From: Antedon mediterranea | Lineage: Eukaryota > Echinodermata > Crinoidea > Comatulida > Antedonidae | Direction of reading: 5' to 3' | Assembly: GCF_964355755.1 (NCBI RefSeq) | Contig: NC_092672.1 | Coordinates: 18,658,501 to 18,722,500 of the forward strand | DNA length: 64,000 bases | Shown here: positions 22,829 through 34,535 of the stretch, piece by piece | Layout of the letters: each line of letters starts with the position of its first letter | How positions within the stretch are numbered: the stretch's first letter is position 1 | Position numbers and translations under genes: made by a program | The notes under the pieces: generated by a model | Database searches by the model: none | The model's input: only the letters and a program-made list of their open reading frames with translations | What the model was told of the DNA's origin: nothing

Positions 22829-25800
22829 ATGGCTGCCTCCATGGACACTACTCAACAATTACAAATGTCAAAAGTGTATACATTAATTTCTAGGATTAAG
22901 CAGAATGTTTCCGTTAATGATATAATTGACTGTTTAAAAACTTTAAAAGCACAGTTTGTTAAGCAATCATATGGATGTACACACATTGTACAATGCAATG
23001 GAATTCCAATTTTAATTGCATTGCTAGAGTCCACAAAGTGCACTCGCATAATGGATCTCTGCCTTAGTGTCTTGGCTGACTGCTCATTGCAACTAGAAGA
23101 GATACGGCTTCTGGTGAGAACCTGGAGCTGCCCTGGCTTTTTACTTGAGTTAAGGGTAGACTATAGTATTTAGAGTGAGATTACCAGGGTGTCTAACTAA
23201 AGTAATTAATGATTTAAAAAATAGGGCTAGCCAGGCCTATTTAGTATAGATAGGCCTGCCAGTGCTAGGCCTATTTGTTATTATAATTTATATTCTAGGC
23301 CCTAGGCCTAGACTCCTAGTAGTAGTAGTACTATTATCTGTGTGGTAGTACTAGAGTAGTAGGCCTAAACTAGGAGAGACTAGGCCTAAGTCTAGCTAGA
23401 AAGGTGGGTGTCACAAAACCTAAGATCACGAAACCTCGTTGCTGTTCTATTGTTAGTCGACTGAAGCTATTGTTAATGTTAGTTGAACATAACCTTTTAC
23501 ACCAAACTCGTATACACATGATTGTAGTGAAATTAGCCTAAATCACACAGCGTAAGACACACACTTATGGTGAAAATTGGGTCAATGTCAGGAGGCCAAT
23601 TTTGATTTAGCCAAAGTATCGCGCAATGCGCGAAGACTAGTTTGTTTGTTTGTTAGGATTACTCAAAAAGTAATTACAAGATCTTTACCAAAATGAATAT
23701 AAAGATAGATATGTGGTCAAGGACCATTCCATTGGTCCCAATTCTGGACCACTTTTTAGTATAATTTTCAGACATGCTAGTGTTAAAAGATAGGACAGAA
23801 GTTTTCAAAAGCTGGCGAGCAGTCTTAATAAAGTAATAAGTAAACTGAAATTACATTTTCTCGAGAACTACTTGTCCAAATAACTTCATTTTTGTACAAG
23901 AGGCAAGAGTTATAATTTGTAATTTTAAAACATAATTTGATTTGATGTGCACCTTTTTTGATGTGAGTTGTTTAAAAAACCTATTTCTTTTCAAATTCAC
24001 TCGTTTGATTTTCGCGTTTGCTGTTCTATTGTTAGTCAACTGAAGCTGTTGTTAATTGAAAGGCTTGTTACATAACCATTACACCAAACTTGCATACACA
24101 TCTTGTAGTGAAATTAGCCTAAATCACAAACAGCATTAAGACACACACAAATATATATCTATATTTTTTTTCCCGGAGAAATCTTATGTAGGAGAATTTT
24201 ACAGTAGGCAGAGGTATGCACTCTCGGAGTGGCTTTCTAGTTAAATTAATTATTGGTTATCCGCACTTGATGGATAACCCCTTGTTATTGTCAGGATCTT
24301 TTTTTTTTCTATCTTATTCTTCTTTGCCCGAATTTTTTGTCATGTGTATCTCTAATTCTTATGAACATAACATCGTTTAACTTTGTCAGAAGATTGACCT
24401 CTAACTGTAGAAGTACAGGAAACTTTAACATCATGCACACTTAATAGAGCGCATATCCACTTATCCGTATTCCATTTTTCCCCATTTTTTGATATTGTCT
24501 AGGTCAATCAATTATCTTTTACATGATTTTCCATTTTATAAATTGTGATGACGTCATCATGTTCAAAAGCGTGAATAACTTGGGTCACTTATTTTCATCA
24601 TTCCATTAAATTTAAATATGTTATAGCTAATCAGAATGAAAAATGATACTCGTGATTAAAACATTTTCTGGAAGCTGTTGAATTTTAGATACGCTAGGTG
24701 GTATTTTCAGTAAGATCAAATATCTTTTGATTCGCATAATACATGATGAATGTAAAGGTGGGGAATAACCTATGATGTGTAGCCTAACTGGGCTGAATTG
24801 CGCACAGTACATATACTGATCGATCTGCGCATGCTCGTGCAAGCTCCCTATAAGAATACTAATAAGATGGAAGTGAGCTTTTATCATCTGGATGATGAGA
24901 CACCAAAATGTCCATATTTCTTAACAGATCTAAAGACTCATTTAGTGTGGGTGGATTTTGAAAGTGAGGAAATCTTTCATTCTTGGCAGCTTTTTTTTTA
25001 GTAAACCCCATGCACAGTGACCTAAGGATTCAAGTTCTTTTTCGCTGACCCCTAAGAAGCAACTTCAGAGACAACAAACATCCATACCAGTAAGACAGTC
25101 AAAGGCAATTATATGATCACTAATTTTATAAAGGGTGTTTCACCATTTACAGTAACTATTAGGCAATGCAGAGTGGATATTCCCTCCTGGTTGTTAAACT
25201 GACGTTTATCAATATGAAATTAGCTTCGAACAAATTGAGAAATCTTGGCTAATAATTAAATTTGTCTAAGAGGATTTGGAAGGGCAGATCTAATCTAAAG
25301 AAGCATATATGATAATGGTAATTGGAATACTTAGGTCATATAAGGACATTCTTTTAATACAATATTATATACTGTATATCGATAAGTGGATCTGGCCTTT
25401 GATCTCATTTTGAAATTGAATTGTTCAGTAACTGGGGGTCATAAGCTTGATATAGTTATGTAAATATGTACAATAACTTCTGTGTAAAATGTATCAAAAT
25501 TTAATTATCGGTTGGTAAATTCAGTATTTTAAATACAGTATAAAAAAATAAATCATAAGTGGATAGTAAAATATACAAATTTAGATTTCATGTATGCTGG
25601 GTGAAAACAAATAATAGGCCTAATAACTCTCTACCATCTCACTACTACATGTTAATTGCAGATCAATTTGCATGTTTTTTTTGTTAGAGAAATGTTTTTT
25701 TTGCATGTCAACATTTGCTTTTGGTAATTTAAATTTGTTACAGTAGTTCTGTCAGGTTAAACAAATTAGTCTGTTCACACCAATGGAGTTGTATTGTATT

Positions 25801-28800
25801 GGTGTTTTAGCATAAAACACTAAAACACAATCTGTTTCTGTACATTTAGTGTCTTATATTATAACATTGCCTTGTATTAGTTGTAAACAGTCTTTGATGC
25901 TGATGTAATACCCCTTTTACACCGCCAGTAAAAATGTGGAGTTGATCCGGAATTGTATAACCCGCGTCGTACCCGGGACGCAAAAATGCGGAAATGTAGG
26001 CCGGTGTAAACGACATAAAAAGTTAAAAGTCAACCCGGGACGCACCCAGGATGAACCTGTGTTTGCGGTGTAAAACGCTCAGCGTATCTTTACCCGTTTG
26101 TTTACTATCCTCGCTCACTATAGTATTTAATTTACATAAAATTAGGATTAGATTTTGTTCGCTTATTTAATAAATAAAACTTATGGTTATTTGTTATTTA
26201 TTTTTATTTCAAGATATGATTCTTCCCGAGTAGACTTAATTTTTGTGTGTATTGCAATAAAACAAAATTGTGAGAGGTATAATGTATGGGCGGCCATTAG
26301 GGCCAAAATAGACAAACGTTGCCGTACGAACAATTCCGCTCCCGTAAGCCAAACAAATGGCGTTAAAGACATTATCTGCTCGAGTAAGCCAAACAAATGG
26401 CATTAGAGACATTATCCGCTTCCGTAAGTTAAACAAATGGTGACTATGTTTATCGAGTGACAAACAAATATTGCCGTACGGACACACGCACACATTGCTG
26501 TATGAACAAATTGCCATATGGTTAAATTTCCGAAAGGACAAAAATTGGCGTCAGGACAAAAATTGGCGTAAGGACAAATTGCCGTAAGGACAAATTTGCG
26601 TACAGTCTAACTAAATTTAAATGTTGAGGGCAGCATATTGTGACTGAAACCACTCTGCTCTCTGCTGCTGGGGCTGGGTGGTGGGGAGGATAACATAACA
26701 TAACCCATCTAAATATATTGCACTTGATTTAGATGAATTTCCTTATTTTCGAGAGAAGCAAGGCGCTGAATTCTGTTTCCAAAGTTCGTTACAATTCTCG
26801 CTTCCATGATTATGTTTTTATCCCCTCCCCCCCCAACCCGGCCCCAGAGCAGAGTGGTTTCAGTCACGTGGTTTTAAAATACTATGATGCCCTCAACGTT
26901 TAAATTTAGTTAGACTGTATGCCAATTTGTCCTTACACCAATTTTTGTCCTTACTCCAATTTGTCCTTACGCCAATTTTTGTCCTTACGCCAATTTTTGT
27001 CCTTTCTGCAATTTGTTCATACGGCAATGTGTGTGTGTGTCCGTACGGCAGTATTTTTTTGTCACTCGATAAATATTATGTCTTTAACGCCATTTGTTTG
27101 GCTTACGGAAGTGGAATTGTTCGTACGGCAACGTTTGTCTATTTTGACCCTAATGGTCGCCCATAATAATGAGCAGACAGTTACTATGGTTTCTCTTAAT
27201 GCGTGAGAGGGCGATATTTCGATTGATCTAGAACATTTACACGGGTTGGTATTTTGTAAATACACGCAACCTGTGGCATTCCCGTGTTATGAATCAGGTG
27301 TGAAAAGGAAATTTATCCGGACACGACACGGGTTTGTTATAATGTCGGCGGTGTAAAAGGGGTATAATTCAGCGTATCTAATCGGAATGTTTTGTATGAT
27401 TACAAAAAGCGTGTCATTTCTCTTTTCTACTCCCTTCCACAAACCATTTAACTTTTTCATTAAAAATTTAAACTTGAACAATGGAACTCTATATTAAATT
27501 GGTACTGTTATCTTTTTTATTCAATGTTTGATGTTGTCTTTATCTTCTTGTTCTGTACATTTTTATATTATTATAAATATTTATAATAAAAATGAGCAAT
27601 GAATTTCCGGAAGGATAAATAAATATAACTTGAATTTGAATTGTAACCAAAAGCACTGCCCTGAGTCTGAACACATTTGTTTTTTCTCTGCAGTATATAA
27701 ATTGACCTTGTTGTACACTAAAATAACTCAATTGGTGTGACATAGTGTGTCATTTCTATAAAATCTGTGATGAAACAGTAGAACGACATACATAAATTAT
27801 ACATGAATTATTTGTCCCTGTCAAACAATGGGAAGCTGTACCACCAACTGGAATAGTTACTTCATAGAAAAAAGACCCAATACATTAATGATACAATTTG
27901 AACAATTGACTGTTGACTATAAACACTAATGTTTTATTTGGTGTTATTGTTGTCTTATAAATTATCAATTCTTGTAATAACTAATATTAATTAAAATCTC
28001 AATTACAAATTGTAAGTGAGTCATAATAATACATATTATTATTTAAAAAAAAATTCTAAATATTTATCATAGTGTACGTATTATGTTATAAAATGCCAGC
28101 GTACACGCATATTGCAATCTGTTTTGTTTATACCAGCATACATTGTATTAAGGGTGTATTTAAACTTACCAGTAGTGTTGTTAAAACTAAATAATGTATG
28201 TCTTGTGATACAAATTAACCAATGAAATAGCAAGGATTATTTTCGGTGCATTATAGTAATATTAAATTCCCTTTTTTCATATTTAAAATATCTCATTTTA
28301 CTGTCTAATTTGATCATTTTAAAGCACATGCAACATTAAAAATTACCCATACTAAAATGAATATTACAACGTAAATTTGAAAATGTCATGGTTGATTGCA
28401 CTGTGAATGTCATGGTTGATTGCACTGTGATTGAATCAATTATAATTCAAATTGTACTGTATGCATTAGTCAAGTAAAATCATAAATTTCAGACTAGCTA
28501 ATGATATTACTGTGGAAATTATTATAAGCATATAAAATGTAGCCTGAAGCATGTGTGTACACACCTTTTTGTATTTATTGTTTTCTTAGATATTGAATTT
28601 ACCCTTACATATATTATTAATTTTGCAGCTGTTGTGGATTCATTTCCAATTTTACGTTGGTGGGAATATAAAACAAAACTATGTAGGCATAAAAATATCA
28701 AAATATTGATATGCTATTTAAGAATTGAATAATTGGTGTGATTATCAATTCCTAGTTAAAGATGCTTTTTACCATTTCATCAACAATGTATACAAAAGAA

Positions 28801-31800
28801 TGGTTATTTGACAACTTATTAAATGAAAAACACAGCCTGTGTAAAAAATGTCATCCAAATATTAAGATTAATATATAATACAATTTTAATAATAAAGCAT
28901 TTTTTAAAAGATGTACAGTATTAATATTAATTTTTAAAAATAGCAGTGTATTATATATATTGGTGTATACCGTAATTAAAATTTGTTAATTTAGCATTGG
29001 AAAAATCATCCATTTTTTATGACAGATCTTGTGTTTGACAGAATTCTAATTAAAGATCACTAATTGTGGCACACTGTAATAACTATAGCAGATGGCTGTG
29101 TTATTGATCTATGCATTGTAATAATAGCATTCCCGGTCATTCTGCATAAACCACTATGTTATTGATCTATGCATTGTAATAATAGCATTCCCACTCATTC
29201 TGCATAAACCACTATGTTATTGATCTATGCATTGTAATAATAGCATTCCCAGTCATTCTGCATAAACCACTATGTTATTGATCTATGCATTGTAATAATA
29301 GCATTCCCAGTCACTCTGCATAAACCATATAGTCTAGTAGGAAGGAGGGGTTACCGTGCACCCCCATGATGTATTTTTTTAATGTACATTTTTGTAATCC
29401 TGAATATATGTAATTAACATTTTTTGATGTTCCCAAGACGAAATATTGTCCCATGGGGTTTTTTGGGGGCCATTTTGGTGGCCATCTTGGATTTATCAAA
29501 ATCATAAATATAGACGGTACTTGACAAAGACTGATCATAGAGGTCTGATTTTGGTCTTAAATTGTTCCGAATATGCACATTTCTATGTACTATAATGAAA
29601 AGTTTTTGTTCAAAATGGCCGTAAATATAAATATAGGTCGAATACAAAAATAACCTAAATTATTGCGAAAATCGTTATGCAATAATGTCAAAGGTCAAAA
29701 ATGATATTTCCCGTCAAATTTCAAAAATATGTTCCATTAAAGCGAATATAAATATGGATATTCTGAACAATTTAAGACAAAAATAAAATCTTTATGACCA
29801 GGGGTTACCAAGATATGACCCTTATGTAAAAACAAGGTCAAAGGTCAAAAGTGGCATTTACGGCCATTTTGAAAAAAAACTTTTCATTATAGTACATAGA
29901 AATGTGCATATTCTGAACAATTTAAGACCAAAATCAGACCTCTATGATCAGTCTTTGTCAAGTACCGTCTATATTTATGATTTTGATAAATCCAAGATGG
30001 CCACCAAAATGGCTCCCAAAAAACCCCATGGGACAATATTTCGTCTTGGGAACATCAAAAAATGTTAATTACATATATTCAGGATTACAAAAATGTACAT
30101 TAAAAAAATACATCATGGGGGTGCACGGTAACCCCTCCTTCCTACCCTACTAATAACCATCTAATCAATATTTCTCAACCAAAATAACATTAGAATTCCG
30201 TTTCTAAACATAGTATTTATAATGGTTTTCATTCTCTTTTCCAATTGTTTTTTTCAGATAAAAGAAAACAATGGAATACAAATTATTGGTAAGCTTGCCA
30301 AAAATATTGTTTTACTTTTAGTGACTTGAATATAATCCTATTCATGATCATGAAGTGGAGGACAGGGGTGAGGTGTTTAGAGGGTCTCCAGGACCAGAGA
30401 TTGTTTGCATTTGGAAGTGTATATCGAGTATTAATAAACAAATTATGGTATACATAGTTTATCATATGATTAATATTATAGAAATTTTGTATTTGAATTG
30501 ACGTGCTTAAAGGAACTGACATAGGGAAAACATAATACAAAACAGTACAGTGCATTTTTTTTGTGGCCATTTTTTGTACATGTATTGAGTATATTTTTGT
30601 TTTGTACATGTATGTAATGATTCTATTCAAAGATATAATGTATTGTCCATTTTTTGTTGTTAAATAGGTCATTTGCAAATTTTTGTTTCCAAAATACCAT
30701 TTACTTTTACAAAATAATGGATAAAAAAAGATTAAAATAATCTGATCATATAGTTTATAGTCTACCATAATTTAAGAAAAAAATAGTAGTCAACCAGAAG
30801 TCAATGGGTTTCTATTTAAATTTAAATGTTTATTCTGTGTCTTTTTTAAGTAAAATCATAATTGGCAAAATGTAATATTCAAATTTAATATTAAAATTAT
30901 ACAGAATTGCATATTTCATGTTTGGGGGTGAAAATATGAAAGTTGAAAATAAATTGTAATTAGATAAATTACTGTTTAATTTAAATGTTTTTATTTTTTA
31001 GTGAATATCCTGAAATCACAACATAAAAGTGTTCTGAACAGAGCAGCACGTGCCCTGGGTAATATTTCACTTAGCCATGACAACATTACCACAGTTCATA
31101 AATATGCTGCAGGCCCATTACTTATTAAGGTCCTAAAAGATAGTAATGACCCTGGCACACAAGAAAGCCTTACAAGGACCATTAGACTGATATCAAACAA
31201 TTCAAAGCACAGAGATTTGATTGTGAAAGCTGAAGGCTTAAGACCAATTGTACAACATTTAAATTCAGAGGTGGTATCTGTTTGTAGCCAGTGTGTTCGT
31301 GCTATTGCTGAACTGACCAAAACCTGTTCGCCAGCTGCAGCTATTCAGGTGTTAGAAGAAGGTGGCATTACCACACTTGTACAACTCACTTCACATAATA
31401 AATCAATTGTGAAAGAACATGCTTTTACATCATTGATTAACCTAATGAGACACAGCACAGTTCGAGCAAGTGTTGGCAGTGCTAATGGCGTTTTTATTTT
31501 TTTGCAAGGTATTCAAAATCCCACAGAGAAGGTATTTTCATTACATCTTCATGCTTTATGTTTGTGTTGTCAGGAAGCAGTTAATAGAGCTAAACTGAAA
31601 GAAATAAATGGTTTGATAATGTTGATAAATATTTTGAAAGCTAATGAACATGTAATTCATCATGAACGAATAATTTTAGCATTAGAATGTTTCTACTTTG
31701 ATGAGGATGTCTTGGAATTATTTGGCAACAGTGGGTTGATTCAGATTTTGGTCAATAAACTAACTTCATTAGAAATGATCTCTGATCTTAATGATACCAT

Positions 31801-34041
31801 TGACAATGAAAGTGAGGTACATCTAGAAGAATGCTGCAGTCAAAGCACCAGTGCAAATATAAGTAGTGGTGAATCTAAAAATTCTAACAAGAGAATTCAT
31901 TCTAAAGTCACTTCAATGTTTGATCTTGATGAAGATATCGATGAAAAGCATTTAAAAGAAAAAGTTCAATCATTATCAGACTCAAATACATCGGAATTTG
32001 ATCAATTTATAAGAAAGCCACAGCTGTATAGTCCAATCAGTGTAGATTTAAGTCCATTCCTTAGAAATCAGGAACAACATCATCCCTCTAGCTTGTCGCC
32101 ATCTAGTGATGCCTGCTACTCGCCTTGTTTTTCAATGAGTCCTCCTTCATATGAATTTTCACCTACTACATCACCCCAATTAAGCCCAGGTGCAAGTGAT
32201 TGCCTTTCATCTACCTCTGCTACATTTAATTCAGAAGAATGCCATACAGATGATCACATTCTGACAAGAGAATCTTTGAGTGAAGGGTGTGCAAAAACCA
32301 CCCAAGACACTCAAAGTTCAGTGGAAGTGTCATCACCGAATTCTAATTTTAAGAGGAAGTGCAGACAACAAGCGTTTTCTTTAAAGGCAAGAAAACATGA
32401 ATTCAATGAACCTATCAACAATGAAAATAAGTCATACGCTCATTCAGATTTAATAAGTGAACCAACAACTTCTCAAACTGTGACAAGATTGAAAAGTAGA
32501 GAACATGGTATACTGCTACTCCTGTCAAGGTTCTCATACAAAAATGAGTTATGCAAATTTTTATTGACTGTAGACTGCTTTGATGCATTCATAAAAGTTA
32601 TTGTAACATCAAAGAGTGCTAAATGTGTTGCAAAATGCAGCAGATTGATGGTACGACTTCTTCATAATGTACACTGCCTTGAAGACCTTATCATGTTAAG
32701 TATTCCAACTCTTATAAATCAGAAGCTCACAAATGAAAAGAAACGTTGGCCAGCATGTGAAATAGTGGAACATCTTTTCCAGCTTGGTCTTCAAATTGAA
32801 ACGGTATTTGGAGAAAAACTAATTGAAAATATGATTACATCGACAGTAGAAACACGAAGGTTTGCCTGTTGTAAGGTCATTCCTTTCTTTTGTAGGTAGG
32901 TTTTTTTATAGATTTTATTAATAATTAATGCTCGTGAATGTAAGTATGGGCTTAACATGTTTAGTTGAATTATTTTAAATTATGCATAGTATTTAAATTG
33001 ACAATGTTCTTATTATCAAAAAGAAAAATCTTCCACAAATGACGTAGTATAATAATATATACTGGTTAATTAATAAATGTTTTTAGATCTGTCTAACTTA
33101 TATATTTAGATATTTTTTTATTAGAAGAGAAGGCTAGATTGTGTCGCTTGAACTTCTTAATATCATTATTTTGTTGTTGTCTCAATAGGTTACCTCAAAC
33201 AAGGAAGAAATTACTACAAGATATGAATGCAATAAGTCTTTACAGGGAGTTTCTTCAAATATCTAAAGGTGATGAGATTTTCAATGAGTCTGTTCATAGT
33301 CTAAGACAGTTAGCACATACTGTTGGCATTAAAGATCCAGTAAGAATTTACAGAAAAAAAATTGAAAAGCAACAAAAGCAATCTGCAGACTACTGCTGCA
33401 AGTATGACAACAGCATTTCAGATGTAGACACTGAGTTTATCTTGGATGATAAGTCTAAAATTCCTGTCAACCGTAACATACTCAGTGAAAAGTCTGATGT
33501 ATTTGCAGCAATGTTGAGTGGTGACTTTATTGAATCCCACCAGAACCTTGTTCCATTGACAGAAGTTTCCCAAGATACAATGAAATTCATCATACATAAA
33601 TTGTATGGTTGCTCTCATTGCTGTGTGGTATCCTTATTTGGAAATGCAGAGTGTAGTACCCAGAACTCTTCAGAGTCAGAAGGTAGAAAATTGTCTTTTG
33701 GTGAAACAACTGCAAACACTACTCTAGTAGGTTGTGATAAGGATGTAAGCTCCAATGTGAAAGTATGCATTGAAGCTATGGTAGTGTCTGATAGATTTCT
33801 TTTACATGACATTCAGAAACAGGTATATGATATATTGGTATCAAAAGTGTTAAATGAAAGAACAGCCCCATTCCTCTATACATGCAGTAAACAGTTTGAA
33901 CGTTGCAAATTGGGTAAAGCCTGCTTAGAACATATTTTATGTGGAGATGATGTAAACCCTCAGTCATTTAAAACATTTTTACAGTCCACGATTTCTGCCA
34001 TAGATCACATGATCTTATTAATTTTAGAAAAATCAAGTTAA
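22829..34041 (+). CDS. ARMC5-like armadillo-repeat/BTB protein, 4 exons, 1020 aa
   Basis: Exons are 22829-23113, 30258-30288 (31 bp), 31002-32895 and 33189-34041. All join in frame: donors CTG|GTGAGA, TTG|GTAAGC, AG|GTAGGT; acceptors TTTTTTCAG, TTTTTTAG, CTCAATAG. The start has a good context (AAAACATGG). Residues of about 20-370 are armadillo-like repeats, including NGIQIIVNILKS and RAARALGNIS. Residues of about 375-590 are Ser/Pro-rich and probably disordered. A second helical block spans 600-740, and a BTB domain starts near 814 (DVDTEFILDDKSKIPVNRNI; then LSEKSDVFAAMLSGDF). This order matches ARMC5 (human form about 935 residues), the substrate adaptor of a CUL3 ubiquitin ligase that acts on RNA polymerase II subunit RPB1. 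Orthology is likely but not proven; the Ser-rich part is weakly conserved. AATAAA lies at 34085. Confidence 0.87.
23220..23395. repeat. TAGGCCTA-rich stretch in ARMC5-like intron 1
   Basis: TAGGCCTA or near variants occur at least eight times, mixed with TAGTAGTAGTA. It begins about 100 bp after the exon 1 donor. Confidence 0.55.
23452..24150. repeat. Paired ~110-bp direct repeat flanking a 250-bp repeat
   Basis: TTGTTAGTCGACTGAAGCT through CACACAGCGTAAGACACACAC (23452-23562) recurs with changes at 24030-24150. Between them lies copy 2 of the ~250-bp dispersed repeat (23640-23885). This may be an element with direct terminal repeats, or nested insertions. Confidence 0.55.
24160..25900. other. 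ARMC5-like intron 1, no further gene seen
   Basis: AT-rich intronic sequence. The short inverted pair GGTTATCCGCACTTGATGGATAACC lies at 24257-24281. No coding sequence with protein character is present. Confidence 0.35.
25911..27362. mobile_element. Outer TIR DNA transposon interrupted by another element
   Basis: It begins CCCCTTTTACACCGCC and ends with its exact inverse (GGCGGTGTAAAAGGGG), flanked by TA on both sides (25909-25910, 27363-27364). That suggests a TA target duplication. A second element (26285-27165) is inserted inside it. Without the insert and its duplicated 6 bp it would be about 565 bp, too short for a transposase. Superfamily uncertain; TA targets occur in Tc1/mariner-like and some other groups. 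Confidence 0.72.
26285..27165. mobile_element. Inner long-inverted-repeat element, 881 bp
   Basis: It starts TATGGGCGGCCATTAGGG and ends with the inverse of TATGGGCGACCATTAGGG. Both borders are flanked by the direct repeat ATAATG (26279-26284 and 27166-27171). The two halves are inverted copies of each other nearly to the centre, with matching blocks GACAAACGTTGCCGTACGAA, AAACAAATGGCGTTAAAGAC and AGAGCAGAGTGGTTTCAGTC. Each arm holds short tandem units of AAAAATTGGCGTAAGGAC type. The 6-bp target duplication is less common; I do not assign a superfamily. The ORFs across it merely read the arms. Confidence 0.78.
27400..29090. other. ARMC5-like intron 1, AT-rich, no gene seen
   Basis: A 26-bp unit containing ATGTCATGGTTGATTGCACT is duplicated in tandem at about 28382-28433. 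Nothing else could be supported. Confidence 0.35.
29095..29328. repeat. 58-bp tandem repeat, ~4 copies
   Basis: TTATTGATCTATGCATTGTA starts at 29101, 29159, 29217 and 29275, an exact 58-bp spacing. Units differ at only a few bases (TCCCGGTC, TCCCACTC, TCCCAGTC). The last unit abuts the foldback element at 29330. Confidence 0.9.
29330..30152. mobile_element. Foldback element with ~300-bp inverted arms, 823 bp
   Basis: The left arm (29330 to about 29635) and right arm (about 29850 to 30152) are near-perfect inverted copies. Examples are GTAGGAAGGAGGGGTTACCG, GATGTTCCCAAGACGAAAT, ACGGTACTTGACAAAGACTG and the ATAGTACATAG block. The same short ORF is therefore read from both arms in opposite directions. 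Ends TAGT...ACTA with ATA on each side hint at a short target duplication. The central part has two copies of GTCAAAGGTCAAAA. It ends 105 bp before the 31-bp exon 2 of the ARMC5-like gene. Confidence 0.82.
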
Positions 34042-34084
34042 ATGAAACTAAATCTCTGTTTTGTATTTCTGAATTGCATAGTTT

Positions 34085-34090
34085 AATAAA
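34085..34090 (+). terminator. Poly-A signal of the ARMC5-like gene
   Basis: AATAAA 44 bp after the stop codon; a second copy lies at 34207-34212. Both precede the minisatellite, which is therefore probably outside the mature transcript. Confidence 0.55.
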
Positions 34091-34535
34091 ATATGTAATA
34101 TCTAATAGATAGTTATCTCAATATGATGATGGAACACGACCAAGTCAAGACCTGTCTTAACAATATGTAGTTTTTTTGGTACCAGTACTAGTATCTGATT
34201 CCTGGTAATAAATTGCAGTTTATGCCCTTTGACATGTTATATAGTTTGATTTAAGTTTATATCATCTTTCTGCCTGCATCAGATAAGCATTAATAGAACT
34301 GATTATAACTAAATTAGATTAAAAACCATTACTCATTTGTTTATTTAATGTATTTTTTTAGTTGTAAATACATTTTTGTTTTAACATTGATTTTTAATTC
34401 TGTTTGGCAAAAGAAAATATTGTTATTATTTTAAATACATTGAATACAATTGTGCATTATTTAAGCATTTACTCTTGTTGATATTTCATAACACTGTTAT
34501 GCAGATATCTGTTTTATGTAAATACACCATAGCAA

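Noticed and set aside
22829-23173. Stand-alone 114-residue gene
   Set aside because: The frame after 23113 is intronic. CTG|GTGAGA is a good donor, and the armadillo sequence continues at 30258.
29688-29850. AGGTCAAAGGTCA-like direct repeats as nuclear-receptor sites
   Set aside because: They lie inside the foldback element and are most simply part of its repeat structure.
30283-30768. 161-residue minus-strand ORF in ARMC5-like intron 2
   Set aside because: AT-driven composition, no recognisable domain, and it overlaps the 31-bp exon on the other strand.
32840-32900. GTAAGG at the end of ARMC5-like exon 3 as the donor
   Set aside because: It leaves one base of a codon, which does not match the phase of the acceptor at 33189; AG|GTAGGT at 32895 does.
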